A stretch of DNA of 64,000 bases from Hydrangea macrophylla (Eukaryota; Streptophyta; Magnoliopsida; Cornales; Hydrangeaceae). Made by a program: the position numbers and the translations under genes. The stretch covers positions 53,718,533 through 53,782,532 of the forward strand of contig CM066987.1 in assembly GCA_033977485.1 (NCBI GenBank), given 5' to 3'. How positions within the stretch are numbered: position 1 is the first letter of the stretch; every line of letters begins with the position of its first letter. The notes beneath the pieces were generated by a model. That model did no database searches. It saw nothing but the letters and a program-made list of their open reading frames with translations, and was not told the origin of the DNA. This document shows positions 31,923 to 44,745 of this stretch, piece after piece.

Positions 31923-32920
31923 ATGTCTGAGGTATTTGTTCAGAGAATTGAATGAATTGGAGGCCTGAATGCCGCCAACAATAGAAATGGAAACATTAGC
32001 CAGAGGAATGAAGTCCTAATTTGTCAAATGGGGGATAAACGATTGGAGAGGTTCCGTGCCTTGCGACCAAAGCAATTTGCTGGCATTGCTGAACCATGGA
32101 AAGTTAAACAATGGCTGAGGCAGATGGATCATATCTTCGAAACAATGGACTGTACTAATCAGGAGAAGAAGAGACTGGCAACATTCCAATTGACCGATGT
32201 TGCTACAGATTGGTGGGAGGCAGTGAAAGCCACCATGGGAAAAGATGCTGTCAAAGCCATGACATGGATGACTTTTAGAAGAAATTCTTAGAGAAGTATT
32301 TCTCGAAAACCGAGAGGCACAATCATGAAAGGGAATTCATGAACCTAGTCTAAGGAAACAAGTCTATGCAAGAGTACACCACTCAATTCGAGAGGCTATC
32401 CCAATTTGCTCCACACATAGTGGACTCAGAGAAAACAAAAATCTAAAAATATAATCAAGGGTTAGCACTGCCTATTCGTCGTATGACTATTGGGCACTTG
32501 GATAAGACATTCGAATCTCTTGTGGAGCTGGCCACTGAACTGGAAGAAGTTATGCGATCAAACCATAAGTAGTTTGATTTTTGCCCACCGCAGAAGAGTA
32601 ATTTTGGGAACAGATAGTCATATCGCAATCAAGGTCAGAAAAGGACTTCTGATGGGAACCGAAAACCTCACCCAACTCCATATCGGGCTCAGCCACAATC
32701 AGGAAAAGGAGGGAGTACTAACAATTTTTTTAATTATGGTATACCTGGTCACATGTCTCGAGACTATAAGGCACCAAGGCGCAATGGTCGTCAGGACGTG
32801 GTATGCTATAATTATGGCAAGACTGGTCACATCAGCCAACGTTGTTGTGTGCCCAAAGGAGGAAGCTATGGTCAATAGGGAGAAGCCCAACTGAACGCAA
32901 ACATTCCCGAGGCTGCAGGA
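31923..32920 (+). pseudogene. Chromovirus gag (decayed)
   Basis: An ATG at 31923 begins a frame with a stop near 31953. The core includes FRALRPKQFAGIAEPWKVKQ, WLRQMDHIFETM and TDVATDWWEAVKA (32028-32291), a typical chromovirus capsid region. A frameshift near 32283 leads to KYFSKTERHNHEREFMNL and QEYTTQFERLSQFAPHIVD. Two zinc-knuckle remnants follow (NYGIPGHMSRD and CYNYGKTGHISQRC), with cysteines replaced by tyrosine. At least five in-frame stops lie after the shift. It cannot make Gag. Confidence 0.8.
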
Positions 32921-32992
32921 TATGAAGAAGGTGGTTATGATGAAACTGGGTACGAAGGAACCCAATATGAAGAACATCCAGAGCAACAAGTC

Positions 32993-33470
32993 ATGGAAGG
33001 TACTTTAACACTTTATAATCATAATGTGAAAGCCTTATTTGACACGGGTGCCACACACTCTTTTATTGCTGCCAAAATTCTTCCAAATGTACATATATTA
33101 CCTCAGAGGTTAGACGTAGTATTGAATGCTATCTCATCGTTAGGGGTTACTATCGCACTAAAACATGTATGCAAGAATTGCCCTGTACGCCTAGAGAATC
33201 GGAATCTTCCAGCTAATTTGGTTGTCCTAGCAATGAAGGAGATCGATGTGATATAAGGAATCGACTGGCTCACTAAGTATCATGCTAAGTTGGACTATTC
33301 TAAGAAAAATACTACTTTTTCTGTACCTGGAGGTCAACCTTTTGAATTCCAGTGCAACCCTATGAGTGATGCGTTCCTCACTAATTATCTAGCTAACATC
33401 AAGGCTGTCGATACGAAAGTGGTTATCTCATCGATACCTATAGTCCGAGAGTTTGCGGATGTTTTTTAGG
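32993..33470 (+). pseudogene. Chromovirus protease region (decayed)
   Basis: The frame begins with EGTLTLYNHNVKALFDTGAT, where DTGA is an intact catalytic aspartate motif, followed by HSFIAAKI. It continues with RLENRNLPANLVVLAMKE. A stop near 33254 falls before GIDWLTKYHAKLDY, the usual link to RT. Another stop lies near 33466. Confidence 0.8.
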
Positions 33471-33481
33471 ATATCTCAGGG

Positions 33482-34440
33482 TTGCCACCTAAGAGAGAGA
33501 TCAATTTCTACATTGATGTAGTGCCTAATACTATCCCAATATCCAAAGCACCTTACAGAATGGCTCCTATAGAGATGTTGGAACTAAAGAAACAAGTTCA
33601 AGAACTTGAAGATCTAGGATTTATACGTCCAAGTACATCACCCTGGGGAGCACCAGTGTTATTTATGAAGAAGAAGGATGAATCACTTCGATTGTGCATT
33701 GACTATAGGGAGTTGAATAAAGTCACTCTCAAGAACAAGTATCCTCTACCCCGAATAGACGATCTATTTTATCAATTGCAAGGAGCTACGAAGATAGATC
33801 TATAATCAGGATACCATCAGTTACTCGTACAACCCGAGGACGTACCAAAGACAGCCTTCAGAACAAGGTACAGTCACTATGAGTCTTTGATAATGTCATT
33901 TGGATCAACTAATGCTCCTGTAGTGTTCATAGATCTGATGAACAGATTGTTCAGGCCTTACTTGGATCAATTCATTATAGTCCTCATTGATGACGTCTTG
34001 ATCTATTCAAAGACCAAGGAGGAACACGAACAACACTTGTGAATCACAATGCAGATACTTCAGAGTCATCACTTATATGCAAAGTTTAGTAAGTGTGAGT
34101 TTTGGCTACATGAGGTAAAATTTCTAGGGCATGTGATTTCACAACAAGGAATCACCGTGGATTCATCAAAGACTGATGTTGTTTCAAATTGGACTCGACC
34201 AACCAATCCTACAGAAGTCAAAAGTTTTCTTGGACTCGCGGGTTACTATCAGAGGTTCGTAGGACGATTTTCGAAGATAGCAGCCCCTCTGACTAGTTTG
34301 ACTAAGAAGGATGTGAAGTTCGAATGGAATGATAAGCGTGAACAGGCTTTTCAAGAATTGAAAGAAAGACTCACCACAGCACCAGTATTAGCAATACTAA
34401 GAGATGGTGAGAAGTTCATTATTTTCAGTGATGCATCATA
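33482..34440 (+). pseudogene. Chromovirus reverse transcriptase (decayed)
   Basis: RT motifs appear in order: [60 protein letters not shown], then a stop at 33803 before SGYHQL, then [11 protein letters not shown] with the catalytic IDD near 33990. A stop near 34039 and a frame change near 34440 follow. The section [20 protein letters not shown] and the thumb region [19 protein letters not shown] are clear. Confidence 0.85.
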
Positions 34441-34446
34441 TCAAGG

Positions 34447-34818
34447 GTGGGATGTGTACTTATGCAAGATGGCAAGGTTATTGCTTATGTTTTGAGGCAG
34501 TTGAAGCCAAATGAATTGAACTACCCAACTCACGATCTAGAATTGGTAGCAGTAGTATTTGCTCTCAAGATCTGGAGACACTATCTATATGGAGAGAAGC
34601 TTGATTTATTCTCCGATCACAAGAGTCTGAAATATTTGTTTACTCAGAAAGAATTGAATATAAGGCAACGCCGATGGATGGAATTGATTAAGGACTATGA
34701 CTTCACATTAGAGTACCACCCTGGTAAAGCCAATGTAGCCACATATGCCTTAAGTCAGAAACCTCGAGGTAAAGTGGCATCTCTAATGGTTAGAGAATGG
34801 AAGCCTTCGAAACTATAG
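34447..34818 (+). pseudogene. Chromovirus RNase H (decayed)
   Basis: The frame has [60 protein letters not shown] and [18 protein letters not shown], with the acidic residues D/E of the active site kept. It is shifted by one frame against RT, so it would not be translated with it. Confidence 0.85.
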
Positions 34819-34849
34819 CTGAATTCGATGTTCGATTTCTATAGAGGGT

Positions 34850-35426
34850 GAAGGGCAACACTTTGAATGTCTTGTAGTGCAACCGACACTTATAAATCAA
34901 ATTTTGGAAGCGCAACAGAAAGACACAGATCTTTAACTATGGTTTCAGAAAATGTCAGCAAAGGACCCAGAGGAATGGAAAATTGGGACCGATGGAGCAC
35001 TCTGGTGCAGAAATAGTTTATATGTGACCAACACAGATTGTCTAAGGAAAGATATCTCGAAGAAGCACATAGGTCGAGATTGACAGTTCATCCAGGAGGA
35101 ACTAAAATGTATAAAGATTTGAAGAGAAACTTTTGGTTGGAAGGAATGAAAAGGGATGTATCCAAGTTTGTGTCTAAGTGTTTGACTTGTCAATAAGTGA
35201 AAGTCGAACATCAAAGACCCTTAGGTCTTCTGCAACCCCTACCTGTTCCAGGTTTGAAGTGGGAACACATCACAATGGATTTTGTAGTTGGATTTCCTCA
35301 AACACAACAACACCACGATGCTATTTGGGTAATTGTGTATTGTTTGACGAAGTCTGGTCACTTTATTGCCTACAGCATGATTTATCAGGTGGAGAAGATG
35401 AATAGGTTGTACATTCAACAAGTTGT
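34850..35426 (+). pseudogene. Chromovirus integrase, N-terminal part
   Basis: The zinc-binding region (HPGGTKMYKDLKRNFWLEGM, VSKCLTCQ) and the first catalytic segment (WEHITMDFVVGFPQTQQHHD) are readable. A stop separates the two. The sequence ends after YIQQVV, where the Ogre-like piece begins. The rest of the core resumes at 41863. Confidence 0.8.
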
Positions 35427-38400
35427 TGTGGATGCCGGCATTTTGGGCCCACTTCTGTTTTAATTTTAAAACATTTTTTTCAAATTTCAAAGAGTCGCCA
35501 CTTAATTGTTTTTAGGAAAATTAAGAAACCATTTTTAAAAGCAACCGATCTTTTGCGAAACCAAAGATAATCTGGGTCCGGGGATTATGGAATGAAAGGG
35601 AAAGGAGCCCGGCGGGCTAAAACATCCCCTTTCATCCTATCTCGTGATAGGCCTCTACTCATTATCCTATTTAATCGAATTAATAATCTAAGCATGCCCT
35701 CAACTAATGCATAGATATAAGTATACATATCACAAGCATGTCAAAAAGGGTGTAAAATTTCTAACGATAAAATATCATTCATAAGCCACATAATTCAAGT
35801 AGCAAGCAAAATGATGTGCAAGTAGGGAACTAGAGAACTTAGCCGGGATCTAGCCGCGAAATGGGAAACGTGCGATGCATACAAAGAATAGAAATCCTAG
35901 GAAAAATGTCTCTAATCACATATACACGTAGGGCAAGGCCTAAGCTAAAGTGTCACGCATGGAGTCGAAAATCAATAAAATCAAAGAATAGAACAAACTA
36001 GAGAAAGATTGAGAAATTGTACCTCAAATGCGCTACAAAACAAAGAGTTAGTCCACATGATTCACATAATAATATGACATCAAATAATCAATCCTAAATC
36101 TCTAGCTTAGATCTATCAAGCATGGAAAGAATTGACAAAACTATGAATTCCTTTTGATTAGTTGGAGCCATAGCATCTCTATAGATATACAAGTCTCAAC
36201 TAAGAGCCAATGTGATGTCCATATAGGGGTGCTATGATTCCGACATGATCATAAGGAATCCATGGTTATGTTCAATTTGGTTCAACTAAGTCCAACTTTA
36301 TCCAATAACTAGTTTTAATCATAAGCATCAATATACATGAATGAATGAATGAATATGAACAAGAATGAGATATGAATTCATTCACTAATTTGGATCACTT
36401 AACCTCTGGATTTAAGCTAAATTATCATTATTCAAAACATGATTTGGGTACCAAGACATTAGGAAACCATCTAAGTTAAAATCAATGAGATTTGACAAAA
36501 ATAGTGACTGTTTTTCCTAAATTATAGAGAGCAGACCAGATTTTAAAAGGTAGAAAAACCATACTTCCAACTGTTGGATCTTAATGATATTTGGATATGA
36601 CATTCCTATGTGAGTATAGTTTCTAACCCAAAAAGAAAATCAAGGTTTGAACGGTTAGATCTTTGGGAATATGGAAAACACTAGACATCACTCAGGAATC
36701 TTTAACTCTCTGTCCAGAGATCTTGTACGATTTTCTAAAAATAGTAAACAAATGAGAAACTCTTAGATCTTTTTAGGGTATCTTCATAACACATTGAAAT
36801 ACTTAGAAAAAATTATTAGAGACCCAGGAAATTCTATTAAGGTTCTGATTTATTAATTTTAAAACGGACTTACTGTTCTGAAATTTTGGACAGAGAGTTG
36901 CTTGTTTTGAAATCATAAGACCAAACCATCTTAGACATGGAATTTTATCGAAACAAAAATTACAGAGATGCTTAAATGAGTTATGAACATCCTCCAGTTG
37001 GTCTCATTCATTTCCAATGAATCATGACTTTATAAAAAATCTTTGATCACGATTGGTTTATGGATTCACTGCACCTTTATTAAATTGATGTTCGTATTTC
37101 GAATCAATCTTGATCCATAATTCTAGAAAGAACTAGGATCAAGTATGACCATGATTATTGGAATAGATAATAAAACATGAAGAGATTCATATATTTAGCC
37201 TTAATGGATTTCCGCCATAGATCTCACACCAAGAGAATCCTAAGGTCTTACTTAATCTTATGAATTTTGAATGTAAACTATGAAAATCTACATCTAATCC
37301 CTCTCTCAAACATATGATCCTTGGGGAATATAGGATTATGATATGCTATTCTCCTCTCAAATTAATGGTCCTTGGAGACTAAATGAGACTCAACTCTACT
37401 CAAATCTCTATGGGATATAGTATAGATTCCATAAGTTTCCTAGTAGGGAGATCCAAGTCATGAGCTAAGACTTGAACCCAAACAATTATGTGTAGATATG
37501 ACCTTGACCAATCTTAATCCCCATATAAATCATAGGATCATAAGGAATTAGAGGATCAAACTCAAAGAGATATCTAATGAGATATTGAAGATCTCATAGA
37601 TCTTATGAGAAGAATATAAACAAAAGAAATGAAATCAAAGGTTATTTGAAAATTTCAAGTCAAAACTCTTTTATTCTTAAATCCAAAGCTCTATCTAGAC
37701 CCAAATTAATGAAATGTTATGAGATTCAATCACTAGCTCTAAGTGGTGTGTGATGAAATGGGGTAGGAAGAGAGGTTTTGAAAATGTGTAAAGTTCCTAC
37801 AACTATGAACTTGTGATTGAATTTACCTAATTCTACCAAGGATTGAGAGTTTACCTCTATGACCTCAAGGATTTCTTCTATTTTTTGGGAAGCTCTTCCA
37901 AAAATCTTCAAGTTCTTCTTCAATTCTTCAATTTCTTCAAGAAAACTTTCTTCCTCTCTCAATTCTCTCTCTATTGTATATATAACTCTTGTATATCTCT
38001 CTAAGATTAAGTGAAAAATTCAAAAATCAAGTAAAAGTCCCCATAAAGGAGATGAAGGTCTGCTTGTATAGACCAACATGACAAGGTTAAATGGGTAAAT
38101 TTGGGTGGAAACCCATGTGCAAAGTTTTCTTCTAGAACATGTGAGAAAAACAGTCTGTTACAGTTCGCGACACTCCATGGTTGCCTGCGGCACCCACTGA
38201 GTGCCGAGCGGCACTCACTGAATGCCTGGCGGCACTCAGTGAGTGCTGCCGGCTTTCCCGCGTGCCACGGCTAACAGAATTTTGCCCTTTTTTTTAAAAT
38301 TTCAACATATATATTAACATAAACTTAATTTATCTAGTAAAGTATATACTAATGTACTTATATTTGCAATGTACTTTATTAAAATGCACCCATATCCATT

Positions 38401-38854
38401 GTATACATTCCCATATATCCTTTTATTTCTTTTTTTTTTTTTCTTTCTTTTCTTCTTTTTTTTTTTCTCTTTTCTTTTCAAGACTTTTTCAAAATTCTTT
38501 TTTTTTTTTTTTTTTACTTTCTCCTTATATATATATTTTTTAGAACTCTTCCTTTTCTTCTCTCTCTCTCTTCTTTTTATTTTATACATCTTATTATCAT
38601 TACTATATATATATTTTATTATTTTTTGAAGGTATTCTCAGACTGATTTCCTACACACGTTCTTCAATGTTCAGGTTTTCTTTCAAATACCCCATTTCTC
38701 CTCCTTTTATTTTTTTGATTTTGAAACTTGAAGAATCTTTGAAGATTTTGAATTTTCTGGAAGATCTCTGAATTTCACCAGTCATTGTCACATCGGTCTT
38801 AAGAGGTAACCAATCCCTGGATTTGATGTTTGGTCAAAATAGGGGTGTCTACAG
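35427..38854 (-). repeat. 3' LTR of the Ogre-like piece (3428 bp)
   Basis: On the minus strand it starts TGTAGACACCCCTATTTTG at 38854 and ends GCCGGCATCCACA at 35427. It is an inverted relative of 58730-61754, with shared blocks such as the GGGATTATGGAATGA segment near 35581 and its inverse near 61573. GC-rich GGCACTCA/TGAGTGCC repeats are near 38185-38255, and a pyrimidine tract lies at 38425-38520. Confidence 0.78.
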
Positions 38855-38875
38855 TTTGCCCTTCTTCGGCAGAGC
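38855..38875 (-). other. Polypurine tract of the Ogre-like piece
   Basis: CGAAGAAGGGCAAAC on the minus strand directly precedes the LTR start. It shows that the sequence to the right is the 3' internal region. Confidence 0.6.
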
Positions 38876-39294
38876 TTGTAAAGCAAAGTATTACAAGTGA
38901 ATGTTGAAGCCTGTGTGAAAGACAAGCCTTTGACCAAGTGGTCGAATCCAGCTAAAAACAAGAGTACATTGCAAAAGTCGGGTGCGCAGAGAACCAAAAG
39001 CTGGTCGTGCTCAATGGTGAGCTGCCTATGTATCCCATCGGGAATCAGACCAGGACGTAGTTCGGGCGAAGGACCATACATAGTCACAAATAGCCATGCG
39101 GATGAATGCATCTATCCTATCGTGATGCACATGCTCAAGCAGTCTCGTGTTCTATGCTCTCAAGTTAGAATGACTTAGGATAATGCTACTCCTTATAGTA
39201 GTAAAACGTACCTTTTTGTCTTAAAATTCTTCTATGCCGATGACGTCCTATCTTGGGAAAGTCGCGACTGTCATTTTTTATGAGAATACTGATC
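38876..39294 (-). other. 3' internal spacer of the Ogre-like piece
   Basis: Noncoding spacer between the PPT and the tandem arrays. The frames here (38788-39111 minus, 38897-39178 plus) have no recognised family. Confidence 0.45.
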
Positions 39295-39735
39295 GACTGA
39301 GATGCGCTTTGCGTCTTATACTCCGGTGCCGAATCAAGAAGTATGCTGAAAGACTGAGATGCGATTTGCTTCTTATACTCCTGTGTCTTATGAGGATCAT
39401 CTAATCGACTGAGATGCGCTTTGCGTCTTAGACACTGGTGTCGAATTAAGAAATGTGCTGAAAGACTGAGATGCGTTTTGTGTCTTATACTCTAGTATCT
39501 TTTGAGGATCATCTGATCGACTGAGATGCGCTTTGCGTCGTATACTACAGTGCCGAATCAGGAAATGTGCTGAAAGACTGAGATGCGCTTTGCGTCTTAT
39601 ACTTTGATGTCTTTTGAGGATCATCTGGTCGACTGAGATGCGCTTTGTGTCTTATACTTCGGTGCCGAATCAGGAAATGTGCTAAAAGATTGAGATGCGC
39701 TTTGCGTCTTATACTCCAGTGTCTTGTCAAGATTT
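39295..39735. repeat. Tandem array, dimer unit of about 112 bp
   Basis: GACTGAGATGCGCTTTGCG recurs at 39295, 39352, 39407 and 39464 and onward to about 39700. Spacings alternate between 57 and 55 bp, because two monomer types (GTGCCGAATCA and GTCTTTTGAGGATCATC) alternate. Confidence 0.8.
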
Positions 39736-39786
39736 GCAGAAAGGTTATAATCAATCTAAATTTAATGACCCCAAAATTTTTTGCAA

Positions 39787-41862
39787 GCTGCGATAGACGA
39801 CTTATGCCAAAACTAAGAATTTGATGGGTGACTCATAGGCTGCGATGGACGACTTATACCAAGATCGAGGATTTGATCGGTCACTTATAAGCTGCGACAG
39901 ATGACTTATACCAAGACCGATGATTTGATCGGTGACTTATAGGCTACGATAGATGACTTATACCAAGACCGAGGATTAGATCGGTGACTTATAGGCTGCG
40001 ATAGACGACTTATACCAAGAACGAGGATTTGATCGGTGACTTATAGGCTGCGATAGACGACTTATACCAAGACCGAGAATTCGATCGATGACTTATAGGC
40101 TGTGATAGAGGTCTTATACCAAGACTGAGGATTTGATCGGTGACTTATAGGCTATGATAGATGACTTATACCAAGACCGATGATTTGATCGGTGACTTAT
40201 AGGCTGCGATAGGCGACTTATACCAAGACCGAGGATCTGATCGGTGACTTATAGGCTGTGATGGATGACTTATACCAAGACCGAGGACTTGATCGGTGAC
40301 TTATAGGCTGCGATGGATGACTTATACCAAGATCGAGGATTTGATCGGTGACTTATAGGCTACGATAGACAACTTATACCAAGACCGAGGATTTAATCGG
40401 TGACTTATAGGCTGCGATAGATGACTTATACTAAGACCGAGGATTTGATCGGTGACTTATAAGCTGCGATAGACAACTTATACCAAGACTGAGGATTTGA
40501 TCGGTGACTTATAGGCTGCGATAGACAACTTATACCAAGACCGAGGATTTGATCGGTGACTTATAGGCTGTGATAGACGACTTATACCAAGATTGAGGAT
40601 CTAATCGGTGACTTATAGGCTGCGACTTATACCAAGTCTGAGGATTTGATCGGTGACTTATAGGCTGCGATAGATGACTTATACCAAGACCGAGGATTTA
40701 ATCGGTGACTTATAGGCTACGATAGACGACTTATACCAAGACCGAGGATCTGATCGGTGACTTATAGGCTGCGATGGACGTCTTATACCAAGACCGAGGA
40801 TTTAATCGGTGACTTATACGCTGCGATGGACGACTTATACCAAGACCAAGGATTTGATCGGTGACTTATAGGCTGCGATAAACGACTTATACCAAGATCG
40901 AGGATTTAATCGGTGACTTATAGGCTGCTATAGACGACTTATACCAAGACCGAGGATTTGATCGGTTACTTATAGGCTGCGATGGACGACTTATACCAAG
41001 ACCGAGGATTTGATCGGTGACTTATAGGCTGCGATAGACGACTTATACCAAGACTGAGGATTTGATTGGTGACTTATAGTCTGCAATAGACAACTTATAC
41101 CAAGACCAAGGATTTGATCGGTGACTTATAGGCTGCGATGGATGACTTATACTAAGATCGAGGATTTAATCGATGACTTATAGGCTGCGATGGACGACTT
41201 ATACCAAGACCAAGGATTTGATCGGTGACTTATAGGCTGCGATAGATGACTTATACCATGACCGAGGATTTGATCGGTGAATTATAGGTTGCGATAGACG
41301 ACTTATACCAAGATCGAGGATTTGATCGGTGACTTATAGGCTGCGATAGACGACTTATACCAAGACCGAGGATTTGATCGGTGATTTATAGGCTGCGATA
41401 AACGACTTATACCAAGACCGAGGATTTGATCGATGACTTATAGGCTGCGATAGATGACTTATACTATGCCCGAGGATTTGATCGGTGACTTATAGGCTGC
41501 GATAGACAACTTATCCCAAGACTGAGGATCTGATCGATGACTTATAGGCTGCGATGGACGACTTATTCCAAGACCGAGTATTTGATTAGTGACTTATAGG
41601 CTGCGATGGACGACTTATACCAAGATCGAGGATTTGATCGGTCACTTATAAGCTGCGACAGACGACTTATACCAAGACCGATGATTTGATCGGTGACTTA
41701 TAGGCTACGATAGATGACTTATACCAAGACCGAGGATTAGATCGGTGACTTATAGGCTGCGATAGACGACTTATAGGCTGCGATGGACGACTTATACCAT
41801 GACCGAGGATTTGATCGGTGACTTATAAGCTGCGATAGACGACTTATACCAAGACCGAGGAT
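39787..41862. repeat. Satellite-like array, 52-bp unit, about 40 copies
   Basis: The unit reads GCTGCGATAGACGACTTATA then CCAAGACCGAGGATTTGATC then GGTGACTTATAG (52 bp). About 2076 bp gives close to 40 copies with low divergence. A few units are shortened (near 40621 and 41770). Each unit carries GACTTATA twice and an ACCGA...TCGGT inverted pair. The last unit ends abruptly in chromovirus integrase sequence. Confidence 0.9.
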
Positions 41863-42762
41863 TTACATAGTGTACCAGTGTCTATCGTATCAGATTGTAA
41901 TTCACGATTTACTTCAGGATTATCGAAAAGTCTTGAAGAAACTTTGGGAACTTCATTAAGTTAGAGTATTGCTTTTTATCCACAAAACGATGGACAGACT
42001 GAACGCACCAATTAGGTTATGGAGGATATGCTCAGGACATGTGTTATAGACTTTGACAGTTCATGGAAAACACATCTTCCATTAATCGAATTTGCTTGGA
42101 ACAACAGTTATCATTCAAGTATAGGGATGGCTCCATTCAAAGCATTGTATGAACGACTGTGTCGATCCCCTCTTTGTTGGGTAAAAATTAGAGATATGGA
42201 ACTGTTAGGGCCGGACTAAATTAGAGAAACCAACGAGAAGATAACCATTGTGAAAGAGATGATGCGTGCTGCACAAAGTAGACAGAAGATCTACGTAGAT
42301 AAACATAGAAAGGATAAGGAGTTCACTATCAAAGATCACGTACTTTTGAAGGTATCACTGATTCAAGGAGTAGTTTGATTTGGTCAGAAGAGGGGTAAGT
42401 TGTCACCTCATTTCATTGGACCATTTGAGATTCTAGAATGCGTTGGGAAACTAGTCTATCGACTCGCGTTGCCACCAAAGATGTCTAGAGTACATAATGT
42501 ATTTCATATCAGTATATTGAGGGAATACAAGGGAGACCCTTCACACGCTATTGATTTCAATGACATAGAAATCCACGAGAATGTCACCTACAGGGAGAGA
42601 CCTGTACGTATTCTGGATCACAGTATGAAGAAGCTACGGAACAAGGATATTCCTCTAGTAAAAGTTCAGTGGAAGTATCACGATGAGAACAAAGCATCTT
42701 GGGAATTGGAATCAGAAATAAGAATTAAGTACCCGAAGTTATTCCAAGACAAGTCAGCTTAG
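41863..42762 (+). pseudogene. Chromovirus integrase, catalytic and C-terminal part with chromodomain-like tail
   Basis: It resumes with HSVPVSIVSD (second catalytic Asp) and FYPQNDGQTERTN (catalytic Glu, stop just after), then SSWKTHLPLIEFAWNNSYHS. Stops occur near 41961, 42016 and 42218. The C-terminal part 42400-42762 is open: HFIGPFEILECVGKLVYRLA, then MSRVHNVFHISILREY, then VRILDHSMKKLRN, IPLVKVQWKYHDENKASWEL and KYPKLF. The last block is the chromodomain-like end of Tekay/Del integrases, thought to guide insertion into heterochromatin. Confidence 0.85.
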
Positions 42763-42784
42763 ATTTTGGAACGAAATCTCTATT

Positions 42785-42797
42785 AAGGAGGAAGTGA
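42785..42797 (+). other. Polypurine tract of the chromovirus
   Basis: AAGGAGGAAGTGA ends where the 3' LTR (TGTAGCAACC) starts. Confidence 0.75.
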
Positions 42798-43455
42798 TGT
42801 AGCAACCTGTATTTTCGCACCCCTATTAATAAATAAAATGTCAATTTTTATTTATTTACTATGGATTAATTTTAGTTGTGGTATTATTCTAATTATTAAA
42901 TAATACTCATGTTATTAGTTGTTAATACGATATCATTTTATTTTACTACCACGTATTATTTTTAGTTGCAGCATTATTTCCATAAAAGAAAAATGCTTAT
43001 GTTGATTTATTATAATTACGTGGCATTAATTATGTGACACCCTTCAGTAATTTTAATTAGTATTATTATGCTTAAGACTGCGCCACTATGTAACCCTATA
43101 ATTTGGAATTAAAAACTATTTATAAAATATTAATGATGTTACTTACATTTTTAATCCCTAATATTTATTTGTGTATTTTCCTAGACTACCCGGACCAACC
43201 TAACTGAACTAACTGATCTATCCTAACTTAAACGGACTGAGATGTATTATTGGTGATTGGATGCCATCAATTACAAGCTGTAATATTCTTATAATCATAA
43301 CGTTTATATGATTAAAGCTTGCAACTTGCTTCTTTAGTGCTCACACTTACAATTTACTGAACTCACTGGTTGTCTATATATCAAACACAATTCTTAACAT
43401 AGCAACACACACAAATGCAAGCTTAGGCATTACTCTTTCATTTCACTCTCACAGT

Positions 43456-43507
<52 letters not shown>

Positions 43508-44745
43508 AATATAGATATACACACACATTTAAGCTTCCATTTCTCTATCTCTCATCCTTATTCTCAAATACACAACCACACATATACATACTTGCTGGGA
43601 ATCAAAGTTAGAAGGAAATATAAAAGCTAGTATATGGAAATAGAAGCCAAAAGAAGCCATACCCATTCCAAAGCTTGAAGCCTTTATATTTTGGGAATTC
43701 TCATTTTTTGTTCAGCAAGTCTCACAGCTCTATCTAACGATCGCTAAGTCTCTCGAACTCACTTATAAAGTAGTAGTAGACATTGTGTATAAGCCATGGG
43801 TATCAATTTTAGAGATATGCGTATATATATAAATATATATAGTTTTGAAGGTACAAAAATAATGGTCTAACTAAACTCAACCAAAATGATTTCTGTGAAT
43901 TAGGAATGAAAAATTATAGTCCCAGTAACCTCTATTTCAAATCTCAGACCTTAGTTTGTAATGGTTGCGGCGTACGGCGAAACCGTAGTTTCGACGACTC
44001 TCGGATTTTCATCAATAAGTAGAGCTACGTTAGGAATTAAGACTTAAGACTTATATATTCATAATCTACCTGGAAAAATGAAAAGAATGGTATATTATAC
44101 TTGTTGTATCGTTCCGATTGACAAAACTTGTATATGCTCTACAACTGTACAGTCTTGAGGAAGAAGAAAGACCAGGACCGGTCACGAAACATACCCAAGA
44201 CCGGTCCTGACCATGATCGGTCCAACATAAGTATCAGGACCAGTTGTGACCATGATCGGTCCTGCTCTAAAAGACCAGGACAGGTTCCACCCCTCTGTGA
44301 CAGAATGATCTATTTCTCTAAGCAGTTTTTCCCAGTTTCACTGAATAGTGCTTTCACTGCATGTTAATTCCATTCATGACATTTAAGTAATACTTAAGTC
44401 ATTAATGTAATTAACGAAATACCCCCCATTTGGATTAATAAAAATGATTTTAAAAAATCAATTCCTTATAGATAAAAAGTCAACGTTTCCTCCGAAGGCA
44501 AAATTACCAAATTTTGAAAAGTGTATGATATTGAGGCATTATTTTTACTAAGTTCCATGCCTTTTAAAGATTCTTAAAAATCATGTTTGATATAAGGGGA
44601 CTAGATGAACTATTCACGGGACTTTTAAACTCTTGAATCGAAAATCTTATTTTTTTTCTTCTATACTTAGCCGTTTTGGCCATTTTGGGTCAACAATTGA
44701 CTTTTCTAGACTAAGTGGTTTAATTCGTAATAATCATATTTTTAT

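Larger units (their letters stand above)
35427..41862 (-). mobile_element. Truncated Ogre-like element: one LTR plus 3' tandem-repeat region
   Basis: The left end TGTGGATGCC is the inverted form of the LTR end TATCCACA of the solo LTR at 61754, and it abuts intact integrase sequence. On the minus strand the order is tandem arrays (39295-41862), PPT, 3' LTR (35427-38854). No coding region and no 5' LTR are present. The right side of the array joins integrase in the middle of a repeat unit, with no TSD and a few missing host bases. The original insertion was therefore shortened by a deletion that removed the 5' LTR and all genes. Confidence 0.72.

Noticed and set aside
35494..35510. GTGGCGACTC on the minus strand, considered as a PBS directly outside the Ogre-like LTR
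   Set aside because: The solo LTR at 58730-61754 fixes the LTR end by its TSD, and the matching segment lies inside that LTR, so this is internal LTR sequence.
38314..38629. Lys-rich minus frame and Phe-rich plus frame with an apparent membrane segment
   Set aside because: Both are translations of a pyrimidine-rich tract inside the LTR.
39397..39754. Repeated peptide frames over the 112-bp array, which could look like a repeat protein
   Set aside because: The frames exist only because the DNA unit is tandem; there is no start context, no domain and no conservation beyond the DNA repeat.
39787..41862. Regular 52-bp repeats considered as a CRISPR-like array
   Set aside because: There are no unique spacers between repeats, the units are head to tail, and the genome is clearly a plant nuclear genome.
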